Positions 12,701 through 24,199 of a stretch of DNA of 64,000 nucleotides are shown here, one piece after another. The stretch lies in NCBI GenBank assembly GCA_018417955.1, contig JACTVC010000001.1, forward strand, positions 2,046,001 to 2,110,000, given 5' to 3'. Both the position numbers and the translations under genes were made by a program. Source of the DNA: Laccaria trichodermophora. Taxonomy: Eukaryota > Basidiomycota > Agaricomycetes > Agaricales > Hydnangiaceae. Each line of letters begins with the position of its first letter. The stretch's first letter is position 1. A model generated the notes under the pieces. It ran no database searches. It saw nothing but the letters and a program-made list of their open reading frames with translations, and had not been told where the DNA came from.

Positions 12701-13881
12701 CACCTTCGCATAGGGCACCTTATCGTCCCCCTCCCCGTGGAATCTCGAGAGAAAGGTCTGGGAGCTATCGGCCGGACTATCATGATAGACGGGAATCGAT
12801 GGACGTCGATGCTCCTCCTCCACCTCCACCTCCTAGGTATAATACAGAAAGAAACTATCGAGACTTTTCGCCGCCTTCCGCAGCCGATCTTGCTAGAGAC
12901 AGACAGAGGCAACTGCAGCCTTTCCCTCCTTCTCCTCCTCGGTCCAGGGAGTTTGATGATCCACCTGGGAGGTATTCTTCTGGCCCACCACCGCCTTCTA
13001 GGGACTGGTACCCCTCTTCGGCTTCTCCTTACCCAAGGAGGAGGTGGACTCCTGCAGAGGAAGATGCGTACTGGAAGGCTAGGGATGCTTCGCCTCGTTG
13101 GGAAGACCAGCCGCCTCCGGTGGATAGAGAGAGGGAGAGGCCAGGTCAAAGGTTTGATCGAGATGCACCATTGCCACCTTCGAGAGGCCAGAATTGGGAT
13201 AGGGATTTTCCTAGAGGTTTGTGTCTTTTCATCATCCCTTCTTCTTGAGGTATCGTGCTAATGTGATTCATTGAACTAGGTCCCCCTTCAGCAGACGACC
13301 GTTACGCCCCTCCTCCTCGAGATCTAGACCGTGGCCGCTCAGGCCCCCCACCACCCGTCAGCCAAAGCGCATCATACTCCCGAATCCGACCACGCAGTCC
13401 AAGTCCTGTCCGGCGCCCTGTAGACGATGCACGACCACCACTCAAAAGACAACGTGAAGAGTACCCGCCACCCTCATCCGCCCCAGCTGCCGGGCCACCC
13501 AGTACATCCGAGTATTACGCACGAGGGGGAAGGCCAGGAGCCGACTACCCACCCTCCGCACGACTTTCCCCTCCCCCGTCTGGTCCACCGCCTTCAAGTG
13601 CCAATAGCAGCTTTTATGATCGTTCTGCTGGGCCTCCGCCTACGACGGGCAGTAGCACTGTTACGGGGGGTGGAGAGAGGGAGTATAGGAGGGATAGGGC
13701 GGATGATTATGCTGCTCCTCTTCCCTCTGCAGGTGCTGCCATTTCGTATGAACGACCGAGGTCGCCGGCAGGTGGTGGTCCTGGGAGGGCGCCGATGCAG
13801 AGCTATGGTGGGAGAGGGGGGTATGGTCGACCCAGTGATCCTCGTGATAGGGGGTACATGCCTCCTCCTTCGAGGCCTTGA
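9707..13881 (+). CDS. Very long disordered Arg/Pro/Asp-rich protein with DERRP repeats
   Basis: Three exons (9707-10243, 10303-13216, 13280-13881) join in frame to about 1,350 residues; introns are 59 and 63 nt with GTGCGT and GTTTGT donors. The N-terminus is basic (KKQRKGRGNLNRER), then has two poly-Gln runs and a conserved-looking helical segment around residues 97-125 (ETDLEILENLKEMIKNNQHE), the only part likely to fold. Residues about 315-395 repeat D-K-x-R-D-[PS]-Y; residues about 712-917 are built of D-[ED]-R-R-P-P-L-type units. The C-terminus is rich in Pro, Ser, Arg, Tyr and Gly, with RSPSPVRRP and a KRQRE basic cluster. This composition suggests a nuclear RNA-binding or transcription-associated scaffold, but that is inference. 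The start is the first ATG of a frame open to the first donor. Confidence 0.8.
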
Positions 13882-16730
13882 AGTGATTTTGGATTGGATG
13901 TGAGTGTCTCTGATCGTTGATGTCATGTTACGAGTTCTCAGTTGACCGAATATGCAGCGTTGTGGAATTACTGACTAACCCCCCGCTAACAAACTAAAAG
14001 GCGATTTCTAGGATAGATATTGCGGACAGGCTGATGATGATCTTTCTGGCTATCTATCTATCTAATCTATTCGTGCCACATTTCTATCGAGATTTTTCGT
14101 CATGTTCCTCTGTTTCATTCTAGTCTTTTTCTTTTTTCTTCTGTGTTGTCTGCGTGTCTTTCATCATGTGCGTTGATATATCTGTTAAATAAAATGGTCT
14201 GGGACTGTAGTGCAATACTCTTCAGCTTTGGCAGGATTTTGGGAATCTCGTCCCTGTGATACGAAGCTTGAAGTCTGCAACGTTTTTTGAGCAAATAAAG
14301 AAGGTTTGCCGACCACCAGTTCCTCTGTTATTATTATTATTGATCTTTTATTGCCATGAGTGCAATACTCTTCAGCTTTGGCAGGATTTTGGGAATCTCG
14401 TCCCTGTGATACGAAGCTTGAAGTCTGCAACGTTTTTTGAGCAAATAAAGAAGGTTTGCCGACCACCAGTTCCTCTGTTGTCCATCGATTCAGGGGCCAT
14501 GATTACAAAGTTTTCGGGCCAAATACCCGGGCCCTGGGCCCAGTCCAAAGACGACAACAATGACGCAGCGTTCAAGATGAACCTACATACGCGGCTGCCT
14601 GGCGACAATAGCGCTTTCAATTCTTACTACCTCGAATTTGTCTTCATAAAGTGTAGATGCAGCGTATATCACCGAATCACAACGTAATTCGTAAGAGGAA
14701 CTTTTCGGAATGGATACTACAATAATGCCAGACCAGAGAAAAAACAGGCACACGTTTGTGGAAGCCAGATAAGAAGATGTCGATGGCAGTACACGGAAAG
14801 ACAGCTATAGCCAAAGGACGGGACATATAAATAGCTGAGAAGTGGGCGTAGGTGCATCAGCAAATCAGCATTTACCTTACATTACAATGTAAGGTGCTAC
14901 AATGCAACCAATCAGCACTAATGTACCACAATTCTAAGCCGACTTTGCATTATCATCCACTGGTGTCAACAAATGTGGAACGCAGAGCAAGAATTTGACA
15001 AGTATGTAAGGTTGTGTTAAAATTGGAAGGATATCGCGAACCTTCCACCACTTTGCTTGCCATGGAAGGTCACGCAATCATTGGTCCCCATAGAAAGTGC
15101 TATATATAATCCTCATAACAGCTCAAATGAAGTGAAAATCAATTTGTATTGAAAATTATAGACATGAAGTACATAAAGTGAGGAACAGCGGGACCAACAA
15201 TGTAAATGGAAGAGATTTTGAAGCAAAGTGGAAGGTTGACCAATTGAGAAACGGAAACAAGGGTACGAGATCCGAAGATTGAAAGTGCTGAACAATGGCG
15301 CGCGAACCCGAAGTTCGCCACAATCTGTTGAGTAACACCCAAGCTTAGAATTTCCGGAGTGACTTAAATTCGGTACGCATTCAACTTACCATCGTACGCG
15401 TCGAGTTTTTCTCTTCCCGTTCTAGTTTGATTATCGTAACGCTCCCTTCGTCATTCATGGGTGGTGTGGGGCCGTCATCGATGTCGGGTGCTGGTGCCCG
15501 CAATCGTCACCATAGCTGGGGTGGTGAGGTGAGGCGCCCGTCGCCGTAGCTGGGAGAATGGTGGGGGCCGTCAACGCCCTTGGTGGGGTGGTGGTGGGCC
15601 GTGGGCAGTTTGTGGTCGTTCATGCACTGTCGTGGGCGGCCATCATCATGGGCAGTTGTTTCCATAGGCAGTTTGGTGGAGTGGTGGTGAGGGCAAGACA
15701 GGCGCTCAGCCTTTGGCCACGGGTGAGCGATGAGGTGAGATATTCCTAAAGTCTAGATAAAAAGCAAGGAGAATGGGAACTCGACCCACTCGTGGCCAAC
15801 AAGCACGTCCCAATCGCATATATGCGCCTGAATACCTGTAATTTGCATCATTCAACGCATGTAGAACTAACTTTGCATAGAAAGAAGCACATACCGTATG
15901 GCCAACGACAGACCTAGTTGTAATGTGAATGCGTAAGTAAAAGACGGCTGTGGGATCTCGCTATGAGAACATACCTCAGAATCAGTACCTCCCCAAGTTA
16001 ACTTCCATAACTTTGCTCTCCATTCCCGCCAACGGCTCACCAAGAACAAAGGGCGCTCCATGCATCCGTTGTCATGCTAGGACATGGTCATGGTAACTAT
16101 TGCTAGATGAGCGAGTCGGCTCCAAGTCACTGGGACGCGTAGTTGGCACTAGGAATAGTCGCGCACGAAAATGGGAAAGTAAGAACACTGTAAGAGTGAG
16201 GGGTGGATGGAGGCAGAGAGGAAGGTACTTGAAATAATTTTTGAGTCGGACGTTGTTCTTTAAGTATGTATGATGTCACAGTTCGCGGACTATTAAAACT
16301 CCGCTTGAACTCGGAGTTACCATACTCCGCCGGCGCAAGAGGGTACAGACAACTATTACAAGCGCTGGAGTCTGAGTCCACAACGCTCTGTAAAGATGAC
16401 AGCTTCATCGGCTTGTAATGGTGTTTTTCATTGAACATTGAGTATCAAATTGTATCCTTGCGTGACTATAGAATATGCAAAATAATTTAGCCCTAGCTTC
16501 CAATGTCATTGCAAAAATGCCATTGACCTTGAATCCCTTCAACAACTTTCCCCAATATTGGATGATGCCAAATAGTTTTAGTCTACATTCTATACTTTAA
16601 ACTATGATTATACTACAATGAAAGGTGAAGCAAAACCTCGTAAGGTTTTGCGAACCTTACAAAGACTACAAAGTGAACCAATGTTATTGCTGTTTTGCTG
16701 ATGGTAAAGGCAAAAATTGAAAACTACAGC
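13882..16730. other. Gene-poor interval: 3' flank, exact duplication, simple repeats
   Basis: An AATAAA near 14186 fits a polyadenylation signal for the upstream gene. After the 121-bp duplication (separate entry) the sequence is AT-rich; the short palindrome CCTTACATTACAATGTAAGG lies at about 14875. A GGTGGTG-rich imperfect repeat spans about 15460-15690. Minus-strand frames at 15867-16061 and 16127-16438 have no support beyond being open. No gene is called. Confidence 0.4.
14209..14479. repeat. Exact 121-bp direct duplication
   Basis: 14209-14329 and 14359-14479 are identical over 121 bases (AGTGCAATACTC... to ...CCAGTTCCTCTGTT), with a start-to-start period of 150 and a 29-base spacer that begins with an ATT run. 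Identity without a single mismatch means the duplication is recent or kept uniform by conversion. It lies just downstream of the polyadenylation region of the 9707 gene. Confidence 0.95.
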
Positions 16731-17635
16731 TCAAGCATAGATATTATCGTCGTTAGTTTCTACTACTGCGCCCCCTGGTGCCGCCATGCTGCCAGTTTGG
16801 CTTCCGCTCGCCTGGCTTCGAGCTGACGAGTTGTAGAGGCTTCCGGAAGACCCGTGGCTTCCACCAGACATGTAAGAATCAGAGTAACCTCCACTGCCAA
16901 ATGGCCTGGTGCTATCGTCACATTGATGAAAGATGCAAAGAAGTATGTCAATTCTTACCGCCCAAACGCCTCTGTTCCAACGGAAAATCGAGCCTGAGGA
17001 TATTCGGCTGTCGACTGGGATCCACCGGATAGTGCTGGTTGCGACGACGCTAATCCGACTGCGCAAAAGAAGGGAGAGAATGAGATACATCTGTTCGTTG
17101 AAGCAATTTGCGTTGACATACACGTTGTGGCCCATTGGGTAGCGTGTTCGGTGCTGTGACCTTGCTGCTGGCGTTCTAGGAGTGTAGGTTAGCAAGTGTG
17201 AATCTAACAAGAAGAAAATTACAAGGGCCTGATACAAAACGTCAGCGCAGGGAATGACGACCATACAAAAAAGAACATACTGGGGTCTCAACCACTCCTC
17301 GGAGCTGACCCATGCCGCAACAAAATGTGTCTCTGAGAATGATGGTCGACCTGAAATCACATAGTATCAACACCCATCATTCAGTTCAGATGCCCACCTC
17401 CGCTGTAAATTGGAGCGACAGGTTGGGCGTTTGCGATTGGGTCTGTCAGCGACCAATCATTTCACCAAACAAACCTAACCAATAATCTTCTTTAGGAAAA
17501 ATCTGATGTGAAGAGGAGAATAGATAAGTACTCATTTTGATCTAGGATTCTCCCGCCGAGATGATAAGGATTTGCAGGATGCACATGGGGAACCACACCC
17601 TGAGCAGCGGCAGGATAGCCTTGAGGGAAGCTCAT
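16731..17635 (-). CDS. Small Ser/Gly/Gln-rich protein, multi-exon; structure tentative
   Basis: Starts at ATG 17635 (MSFPQGYPAAAQGVV...) and ends at the TGA at 16731-16733 after ...ETNDDNIYA. Coding-quality pieces with good splice borders are visible: a first exon ending near GGRILDQNE, an exon reading RPSFSETHFVAAWVSSEEWL around 17280-17350, an exon reading LASSQPALSGGSQ around 16990-17050, and a last exon rich in GSGGYSDSYMSGGS. The joins between the first, second and third pieces could not be fixed with certainty; several in-frame alternatives exist. A 5' leader intron ending at about 17655 is likely. Low-complexity composition suggests a disordered regulatory or RNA-associated protein. 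No family recognised. Confidence 0.5.
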
Positions 17636-17790
17636 TGTGCTCGACGGTGGACTGCAGGTATGAAGGGAGTCAAATTTGTATTGAGGAAGTTGGCAGAAAT
17701 ATGCACTCACCTCAAACTCCTACCATAGATATCATTTCAAATGTGAATTAATAAGTGTTGGTGAGGTAAAAAAAAAGAAGTAGAGATGTA

Positions 17791-19970
17791 CACTACCTGG
17801 GTAAAAAGATTGTCTGGTCATTTTTAGGACAAAGTTGGTGCTGTAACACAAGAACCAAACATTTTAAGAACTAAGCTCTGGTGTATGAGACATAGCTAAG
17901 GAGGTGTAGATTGTACATACCAAGTCTGGGAATGAACAAATGAAAACTCAGGATAAGGCAGGGCATTTACTGTGACAACTGCCAAAAATAGGATCTGACA
18001 AAATGGGAAATTCTGAATGACTGCAACCAAGGGGGTGTCGGGATTAAAAAAAGAGACCTAGGGTCGATTTTTTTTTCTCAGCAGTGGGAGGTCGACCTAC
18101 TTACTACGTAATCAGGCACTGGTCTATATATGGTAATAGTGACATCATCACTGTAGATATTTTCGACATAATTTCCCTCCTGGTGCCGTTTATTCAGGTT
18201 TTGGATTCCCCCTGTACCACAGTTGACTGTTGTTCCAAAATCGGCGCATGTTGTGAATCCTTGTGAATATATTTCAATCCTCTTTAGATATAGTTGAGTT
18301 CTATATAGGTGTAAAATGGCAGGCTTTCGTTACCTTGCCTTTCAAAGCCAATTTTGAGAGAAATGTTGTTATCGCACACCCACCTTGATCATCAATTCTT
18401 GGTAAAATAATGAACAACAAGCTGTTTTGAGTGCTTTATATTGATCTATATACTCCTACAAGCTCATTACGTTGTATGGTCCTCCTCAGAACCTGCCCAA
18501 CCTCGTTTTTAAGTGAAGTTTGGGTGACGTCCATTTTTTTTATAGGCCCGACGGCTGGACCTACCTACCAGCCTCCAGTCCGGCATTCTAATCCTGACAC
18601 CCCCTTGACTGCAACCTATTGAAAGCAATTCACCATTTCAAGAAGAGATATTTTGAACACTGGATCTCCCTGCTATTGTCATAAGGCTCATAGAGTTTCT
18701 GAGATATAAAATTCTATAGTCTCCCCAAAAAAGTAAATTTGGATTTATTCTCCATTTTATGTATTTTTTGCTAAATATATTTCTTGGAATGAGATGAAAT
18801 GACTGCCCATTGATATTTGTGATGTGTATAGTGCAAGTGGTAGGTAGTAATGTTAAAATAAATATTGCATGATGTCTGTAGAGGCAGATACCCAGAGGTT
18901 TTCTGTAATCCAACATGTTCTTACAACATTGGTCCTTCTTTTCTGCAGGAAGAAAAAATGCTACCATCCTTTTGAGTTAATACATGAAGACTCAGGATGT
19001 CTATTAAACAACACCTGAAGTATAGCATGATAGCAAATAAATTTACACTAGGTATAACTTGAAAAGTCCCTGATAAAAGTACATTTTGCATAGAGCAATT
19101 GTCCTGGACCAATCCTTGACATTTTTCTTGGTGAATTGGGGCTGAAAATATTTCACAAGACACTTCTCATACCTAGTAACACTATCCTGAAGAAACAAAC
19201 AGAGGTCCTATTCATACAAGGATCTGAGACCCCCAGACTTTTCTAGGCCTGATTTGGAAATCTCTGTCATGCTTTAGTGAGCTTTGTAGGCCATTTGAGA
19301 AGCATCTGTGCCCAAAACTCAAGAGATAGGTAGAAGCACTTAGCATTGACATTTTAGAACACCTATATTGACTGTAACCCCTTGGAAGCAGGGTTTCTGG
19401 GAACCATATTGACTATATGTCTCTTGATTTTCACAGTTTGTTGAAGTTTAATTAGCCTTTTCATGATTTATTCCTGTGAATGTGGTCAGATCAGATCATA
19501 GAATGGTAATAGTTACGTATCTGTACAATACTATGCCAATAGATACCTTTGCCTATCAATCCTGGGCAATATTTGCAACTGGAAATGGCCAAAGAGGGGA
19601 ATCAATTCAAATTTACCTTTTTGGGAAGACCATAGAATTTTATATATCAGAAACTCTATGAGCCTTATGATAATAGCAGGGAGATCTAGTGTTCAAAATA
19701 TCTCTTCTTCAAATGGTGAATTGCTCTCAATAGGTTGCAGTCATTCAGAATTTCCCATTTTGTCAGATCACATTTTTGGCAGTTGTCACAGTAAATGCCC
19801 TGCCTTATCCTGAGTTTTCATTTGTTCATCCCCAGACTTGGTATGTGCAATCTACACCTCCTTAGCTATGTCTCATACACCAGAGCTTAGTTCTTAAAAT
19901 GTTTGGTTCTTGTGTTACAGCACCAACTTTGTCCTAAAAATGACCAGACAATCTTTTTACCCAGGTAGTG
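17791..19970. mobile_element. Long-TIR non-autonomous transposon, TA target site
   Basis: The element begins CACTACCTGGGTAAAAAG and ends with its reverse complement, flanked by TA on both sides (17789-17790 and 19971-19972). The inverted arms are about 364 bases: 17791-18741 once the later insertion is removed, and 19607-19970. The roughly 870-base centre (18742-19606) has no substantial open frame, so the element is non-autonomous. TA target choice suggests the Tc1/mariner supergroup, but long arms are unusual there and a foldback-type origin is possible. Confidence 0.85.
18029..18606. mobile_element. 578-bp MULE-like insertion nested in the long-TIR element
   Basis: Ends are 18-bp inverted repeats with one mismatch (AAGGGGGTGTCGGGATTA on the left; AAGGGGGTGTCAGGATTA as the reverse complement of the right end). 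It is flanked by the exact 10-bp duplication GACTGCAACC at 18019-18028 and 18607-18616. The opposite arm of the host element (around 19730) keeps the uninterrupted site with a single GACTGCAACC, proving insertion. A 9-11-bp duplication fits Mutator-like elements; no transposase is encoded. Confidence 0.88.
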
Positions 19971-19974
19971 TACA

Positions 19975-20517
19975 TTGCATGAGGAATCAAAGCTGGTGCG
20001 CTTGGGTACCTTGAGGTATTGTATCTATTGTGAGAGTGAGTCCGTCGGGGTGTCGACATAAACCAACCAACCCTTACTGTGTGTGTGGATGCGCCCAAGA
20101 GCCTGATGGGCCTCTTCCAGTAACGCTATCAGTAAAATATGGAAAACATTCCAGATATATCACAGCACTGACCTTGTTGCGTGATGAGCAGACAGTCCGC
20201 CTCCTGGCAGTGGATATCTTGACAAGGACTCCCCCATTATAAATTTCATTAGTGAACGGATTATACACGTACATTGTATTCGGGATCGAAGATGAGGACG
20301 ATGCCTCATTTGAGAAACCATGACTATTTCAGAAGTGCGTTTCGCAAAGAGGTAACGCATGATCAGTGGATATGATAATTGGGTGGGTGTAAGAGAACGC
20401 GAACCTGCTGTGCCCATCGTCTCCTGTCCCAAACTGGGATTGAAGATCGCAGATGACTCTCGCAGCCTCCTCTATTCGAAGTTGTAATCTTTCTCCTTTG
20501 AGTCGTCCTGATTCCGT
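19975..20517. other. No confident gene; open minus-strand frames
   Basis: A minus-strand frame reads VYVYNPFTNEIYNGGVLVKI near 20200-20270 and another reads RIEEAARVICDLQSQFGTG near 20440-20490. Both look coding-like but could not be joined by convincing splice sites. They may be remains of, or 3' exons for, the small gene at 20518-21033. Confidence 0.3.
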
Positions 20518-21033
20518 CTAAGTGATGATAGAGCTATCACGATCAGTAGAACAGTTCATTTTGAAAGTTACACACAAAATAATGATCGCGAATCTGACGA
20601 AAATCCTGCCGAGCTGCGACATCTGGTTGAACAGGTTCCTGACGACTAAAATAGCGAAGGACGCTTGGCCTCATGTCACTCAGCCTCTGCAGCAATCTGG
20701 AATATTTTTGAGTACGCTTTCAGTGACCAGTCTGAAAGCCGTCCATACTCGACAATTGATGACAACGCCCAGGCCCGGAGACGTTGATCCCGTTCACCCT
20801 CCACAACTCTTTGCAATTCAAGAAGCTCATCGCGTAGATCCTGTGCATGCCGAGCAACCTCCGGACTGACAAAACGAGTCATTCAAGCGGAGCGAAGTTG
20901 GGAAGAAAATGTCTGTGTGGATTGGCACTTGAAAAAACAAGCGTCTTAGGGGCTGAGCCTCTTTTAATCTTTCAAAAGCTGTTGCTATCCCCATTTGGTG
21001 GTCAATCTGTGAGTCAGGAAAAGTCAACAACAA
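20518..21033 (-). CDS. Small coiled-coil protein with C-terminal hydrophobic helix (tentative)
   Basis: The minus strand from ATG 21033 (or the internal ATG at 20994) reads ...ATAFERLKEAQPLRRL. A GTTTTTTC donor and TTTTGTCAG acceptor join in frame to PEVARHAQDLRDELLELQRV and KAYSKIFQIAAEAE. A short 41-nt intron (GTGACATG...GTCGTCAG) then joins to NLFNQMSQLGRIFVRFAIII and the TAG at 20518-20520. The product is an amphipathic helical protein with a hydrophobic stretch near its end. Introns as short as 42 nt occur elsewhere in the window. No family recognised. It lies 3' of the kinase-like gene on the same strand. Confidence 0.4.
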
Positions 21034-21359
21034 ACGGGAAACATGCCTGTTTAAAAATGCCGGATGTCGACATTCGTAAAAGACCCAATTGGGTTACAGT
21101 CTGATGACCGAAACAAAGGAAATCATAGCCAGGAATGTAGCACCGGAGACAAGGACCATGGCAGTTGATGTTCAACTGCCCTGGTGCATGCCTCCGGTAT
21201 AGGTGGATGTAGACATGCCATGCGCTAGGCAGTCTGGGAACGAGACATGAGATGAATTGAGCAAGAACTAAAGACATCGTACGAACCAGCGACTCAGTAA
21301 AATTGAATTTCCGACTACCGAAACATTTCCTATCCTCAACAGCCCTATAGTCTGGTGAC

Positions 21360-22623
21360 CTAAAAGAAACGAGTTGCCCCAAAATAGGTGACCAAAAAGC
21401 GATCAAAAGTCCCGAGACTGATGTCACCAATCCGCCAGACCCTACGTTTCAAGGAGGCGGAGGTTAGACCGACGACGAGAGTCTCCAATAGCTGGACGGC
21501 CTCAGATGCAAGAGGCCGCTTGTCCGGGTCAAGTTTGGTCATAGCTTTCCCAACGACCTCGAACAGCTCAAGACCCTCATATTCCTACATAACCATTCAG
21601 AATTTATGATACCAAACAGCAGAGATCGCACCGCAATCATGTTGAGAATAACATTTCCTAACTGATATACGTCGGCCTTGAAAGGGTCGTACGGAATGTT
21701 AGGAGTCAGCATTTCAGGCACCGAACGATCCTGTCCAATCTGCCCAACCTCGCAACGATTAACGTTGGATGGATAGCGAAGGGATAAATCAAAGTCGATG
21801 AAAAAGTACTTGACCGGTCTCACCGACCAGCGTTCACGCCAAACAATCGGGCGGATACCGTCAACAGTTCGCCAGCTCCCAAAATGGAAGCTCCCTGGTA
21901 TGACCCGAGAAGGATCCATCATGAGGTTAAACCTGCATGCATCACTGTGTAGGGGTCAGCTAGGAAGGGAGCCTCATACAAGGAAAGTCGCACCGATATG
22001 CAATATTATGTTCGTGCATCATCTCGAGGCCCTGTTAAAAAAACAAAGATTGCAGAAGGTACACAAAAAAGAGAGCATTTGATACTACCTTCAACCACTG
22101 AAGAATCATTTCAGCAACTTCTCCTACACGTCGAAACGGAAGGAGATCAAAGCCAAGAAGCATGGGCATGACCATCAAAGCCAACTCCTCGGTGTCTGGG
22201 AGGAGTAAAACGTCCAATATCGGCACAGCGCAGTTCCTAGGATCCTTCCGCAAGGCCTCCGATGATAGGTACAACGCTATTGGGATCTCTTCTTTCCAAG
22301 TAGCGACTTCCTTGATGACGACCCTGGCGCCGTCGTGAATTCTGACTGCGTCCATTATTCTGCCACTCTGAGACATGTAAGTCGATGCGCCCAGAGAGAT
22401 CAACTAAAAAAAAACGTACGAATTCGATGCCAGTTCGTAGGGCATCCTCACATTCAAAAAAATATTTGATTGGCTTTTTTCTTGGTAACTTCCAGGATGG
22501 CACCCAGTCTGGATGATACCGTGGTCGCAAACGATAACCACGAGAGAGGAGAAAGGGTTGCCGCTCTACCCAAACTTCTTCACCTGGGATTCTCAAGAAC
22601 TTGTCCAGATTATGCGAGGGCAT
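21360..22623 (-). CDS. Protein-kinase-like protein with atypical DFD motif
   Basis: Five exons on the minus strand (22623-22420, 22367-22089, 22031-21994, 21944-21632, 21584-21360) give 352 residues; introns are 47-57 nt and all phases agree. The N-terminus (ERQPFLLSRGYRLRPRYHPD...) is typical of an agaricomycete-specific kinase-like family. The VVIKE lysine is residue 87. Exon 3 joined to exon 4 gives YRDACRFNLMMD, a catalytic-loop equivalent with Asp175 and Asn180. The metal-binding motif is DFD (224-226) instead of DFG; an SVPEML segment replaces APE, and a C-lobe Arg motif DPDKRP is present. No glycine-rich loop is visible. The protein could be a weak kinase or a pseudokinase. The C-terminal 20 residues are uncertain because an extra intron is possible. 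Confidence 0.8.
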
Positions 22624-23121
22624 AGCACTGTCGGAGACAATGATGAGTAGCTACTAAGTTAGCTGATGACACAACATTGAAGGATCCAAATACGTACAAA
22701 TATCAACGCCGATTGGATCAAGATTAGATTTGTTCTGTTAACTCTGAAGTTCTTGAATATCGTTTATTCTTTACCCAAAGCTACTTAGGTCAGGTCACTC
22801 TCGTTTTCCGAGAGTCTCGAGCATCGGAGTCGAGCTCATCAGTATATTCAAGCTTATAGCCTTCAAGTAGTCTCCCTCAAACTGTCGATAAGACATCTAC
22901 CTCATTGTGCCTCAGCCTGAGGTTAGTGCATATCATATTGTGTTCGTCGAAATGAGGTCGAAGCCCGCGTTGGTGGGACCATGGAACTATTGCACAATTT
23001 ATCTCAGTTGTGACAAAATCAGAAGAGCCTAACGAAGGAGAGGATATATTTGTATCATACTAACATTTAACAAATCAAGTCCGTTCTGCGGTAGTGATTG
23101 AATAAGAGCTCAAGTACCTCT
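22624..23121. other. Intergenic, no feature seen
   Basis: AT-rich spacer between the kinase-like gene start and the 3' end of the His/Pro-repeat gene. It should hold the kinase promoter. No gene, repeat or element was recognised. Confidence 0.4.
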
Positions 23122-24199
23122 TCACTTAGATTCATCCTCGTTGGTCTCCTTAACCTTATCAGCGACAATCGGGGTCTTGACGTCCTGGACCGGAGTCCTC
23201 ACGTCCTCAACGAAAATGGGAGTCTTCACGTCCGCCTCAAACACATAGTTCGGGGGTGGGACCATAACATCCTCGGCACTCAAAGCGACAGGGGAGTACC
23301 CGTGCGCCTCAGCGGTCCTATTGCCCCTAACGAGACGGACCAACACCACCGCAAAGACCCAGAACATCCTTAAGAGGACGCCGATACCGCATCCTACACA
23401 ATACACGAATCAGCAACGAAACGATAATCAAAAAAAGAACACCTACCAAGAACAAATGCGAGTGCTCGGCCCTCCCACGGGCCAAGGGCCATCAGGGCCC
23501 GATGAAGCCTGACTCCGAAGTTGTTGCTGTGCTCAAAGCGGTGAAACTGGTAGCCGTGTGAGTAGGGCTTGATGGGAGCAATGGTGCTGACGATAGGGAA
23601 AAGTGTGGGGAAGCGATCCTCGCCGCCGTGCTCACCCTCGGGACCTTTGTGGTGGTGCTCGTGGTGGTGCTTTCCAGGGTGTTCGTTGGGGGGCGGGTGA
23701 GGGTGCGGGTGAGGATGCGGGTGGTGAGGGTGATGAGGGTGGTGAGGGTGATGAGGGTGGTGAGGGTGGTGAGGGTGGTGAGGATGGTGAAAGGGAGGCT
23801 CCTTCAACGGCCATCCAAACGCACCACGGAAGAAATTGGTGATTTCAAAGGTCTTCACCTGGATGCGGTTCCTGAATCGGTTACGTCCTCCGCATGGGTA
23901 GTGCTGAGCAGGTCCGTTTTCCCCCGCTGATCCAGCAGCGTGGGGAACAGGAAGCCATTCTACGGAATTCGCCCGGTTGGGGACGAGGAGTCCAAAGCGT
24001 AGGTGTTTGAAGGCTGAGTTATCACCGTTGGGGGTGGAGACGCTGTTCGTTATTAAAAGCGCGGGGTTGGGAACTGCGCCTGCTTGGACTGTTTCAGAGG
24101 AATTGTGCATGTCAGTGGGCAATCGGGGCATCGAAGGTGTTGGAACGTACGAAGACCTGTGCTGCCCGCAATGATGGTAACGAGCGCGGTAAGTTTCAT
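23122..24199 (-). CDS. His/Pro-repeat protein with signal peptide and one membrane helix, copy 1
   Basis: Three exons (24199-24151, 24088-23447, 23393-23122) give 320 residues; introns are 62 and 53 nt. It opens with a short hydrophobic signal (MKLTALVTIIAG), then a domain of about 100 residues with the agaricomycete signature RNRIQVKTFEITNFFRGAFG. Next is a linker of HHP and HP repeats running into EHHHKGPEGEHGGEDRFP, a second conserved block (YSHGYQFHRFEH), a hydrophobic helix (FWVFAVVLVRLV), and an acidic cytosolic tail with repeated DVKTP. The family is uncharacterised; a single-pass surface or endomembrane protein with a metal-binding His-rich loop is inferred. The exon 1 donor is uncertain by 11 bases (GTACGT preferred over GTCTTC). 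A second copy lies at 36179-36905. Confidence 0.75.

Noticed and set aside
10589..13261. Several long open frames on both strands within the DERRP-repeat gene
   Set aside because: They are frame shadows of a highly repetitive, GC-rich coding sequence; only the 9707-13881 frame continues across both introns and has a start and stop in context.
23603..23930. Plus-strand Gly/Val/Arg-rich frames opposite the His/Pro linker
   Set aside because: They are antisense readings of the His/Pro microsatellite; the minus-strand frame has signal peptide, introns and a duplicate.
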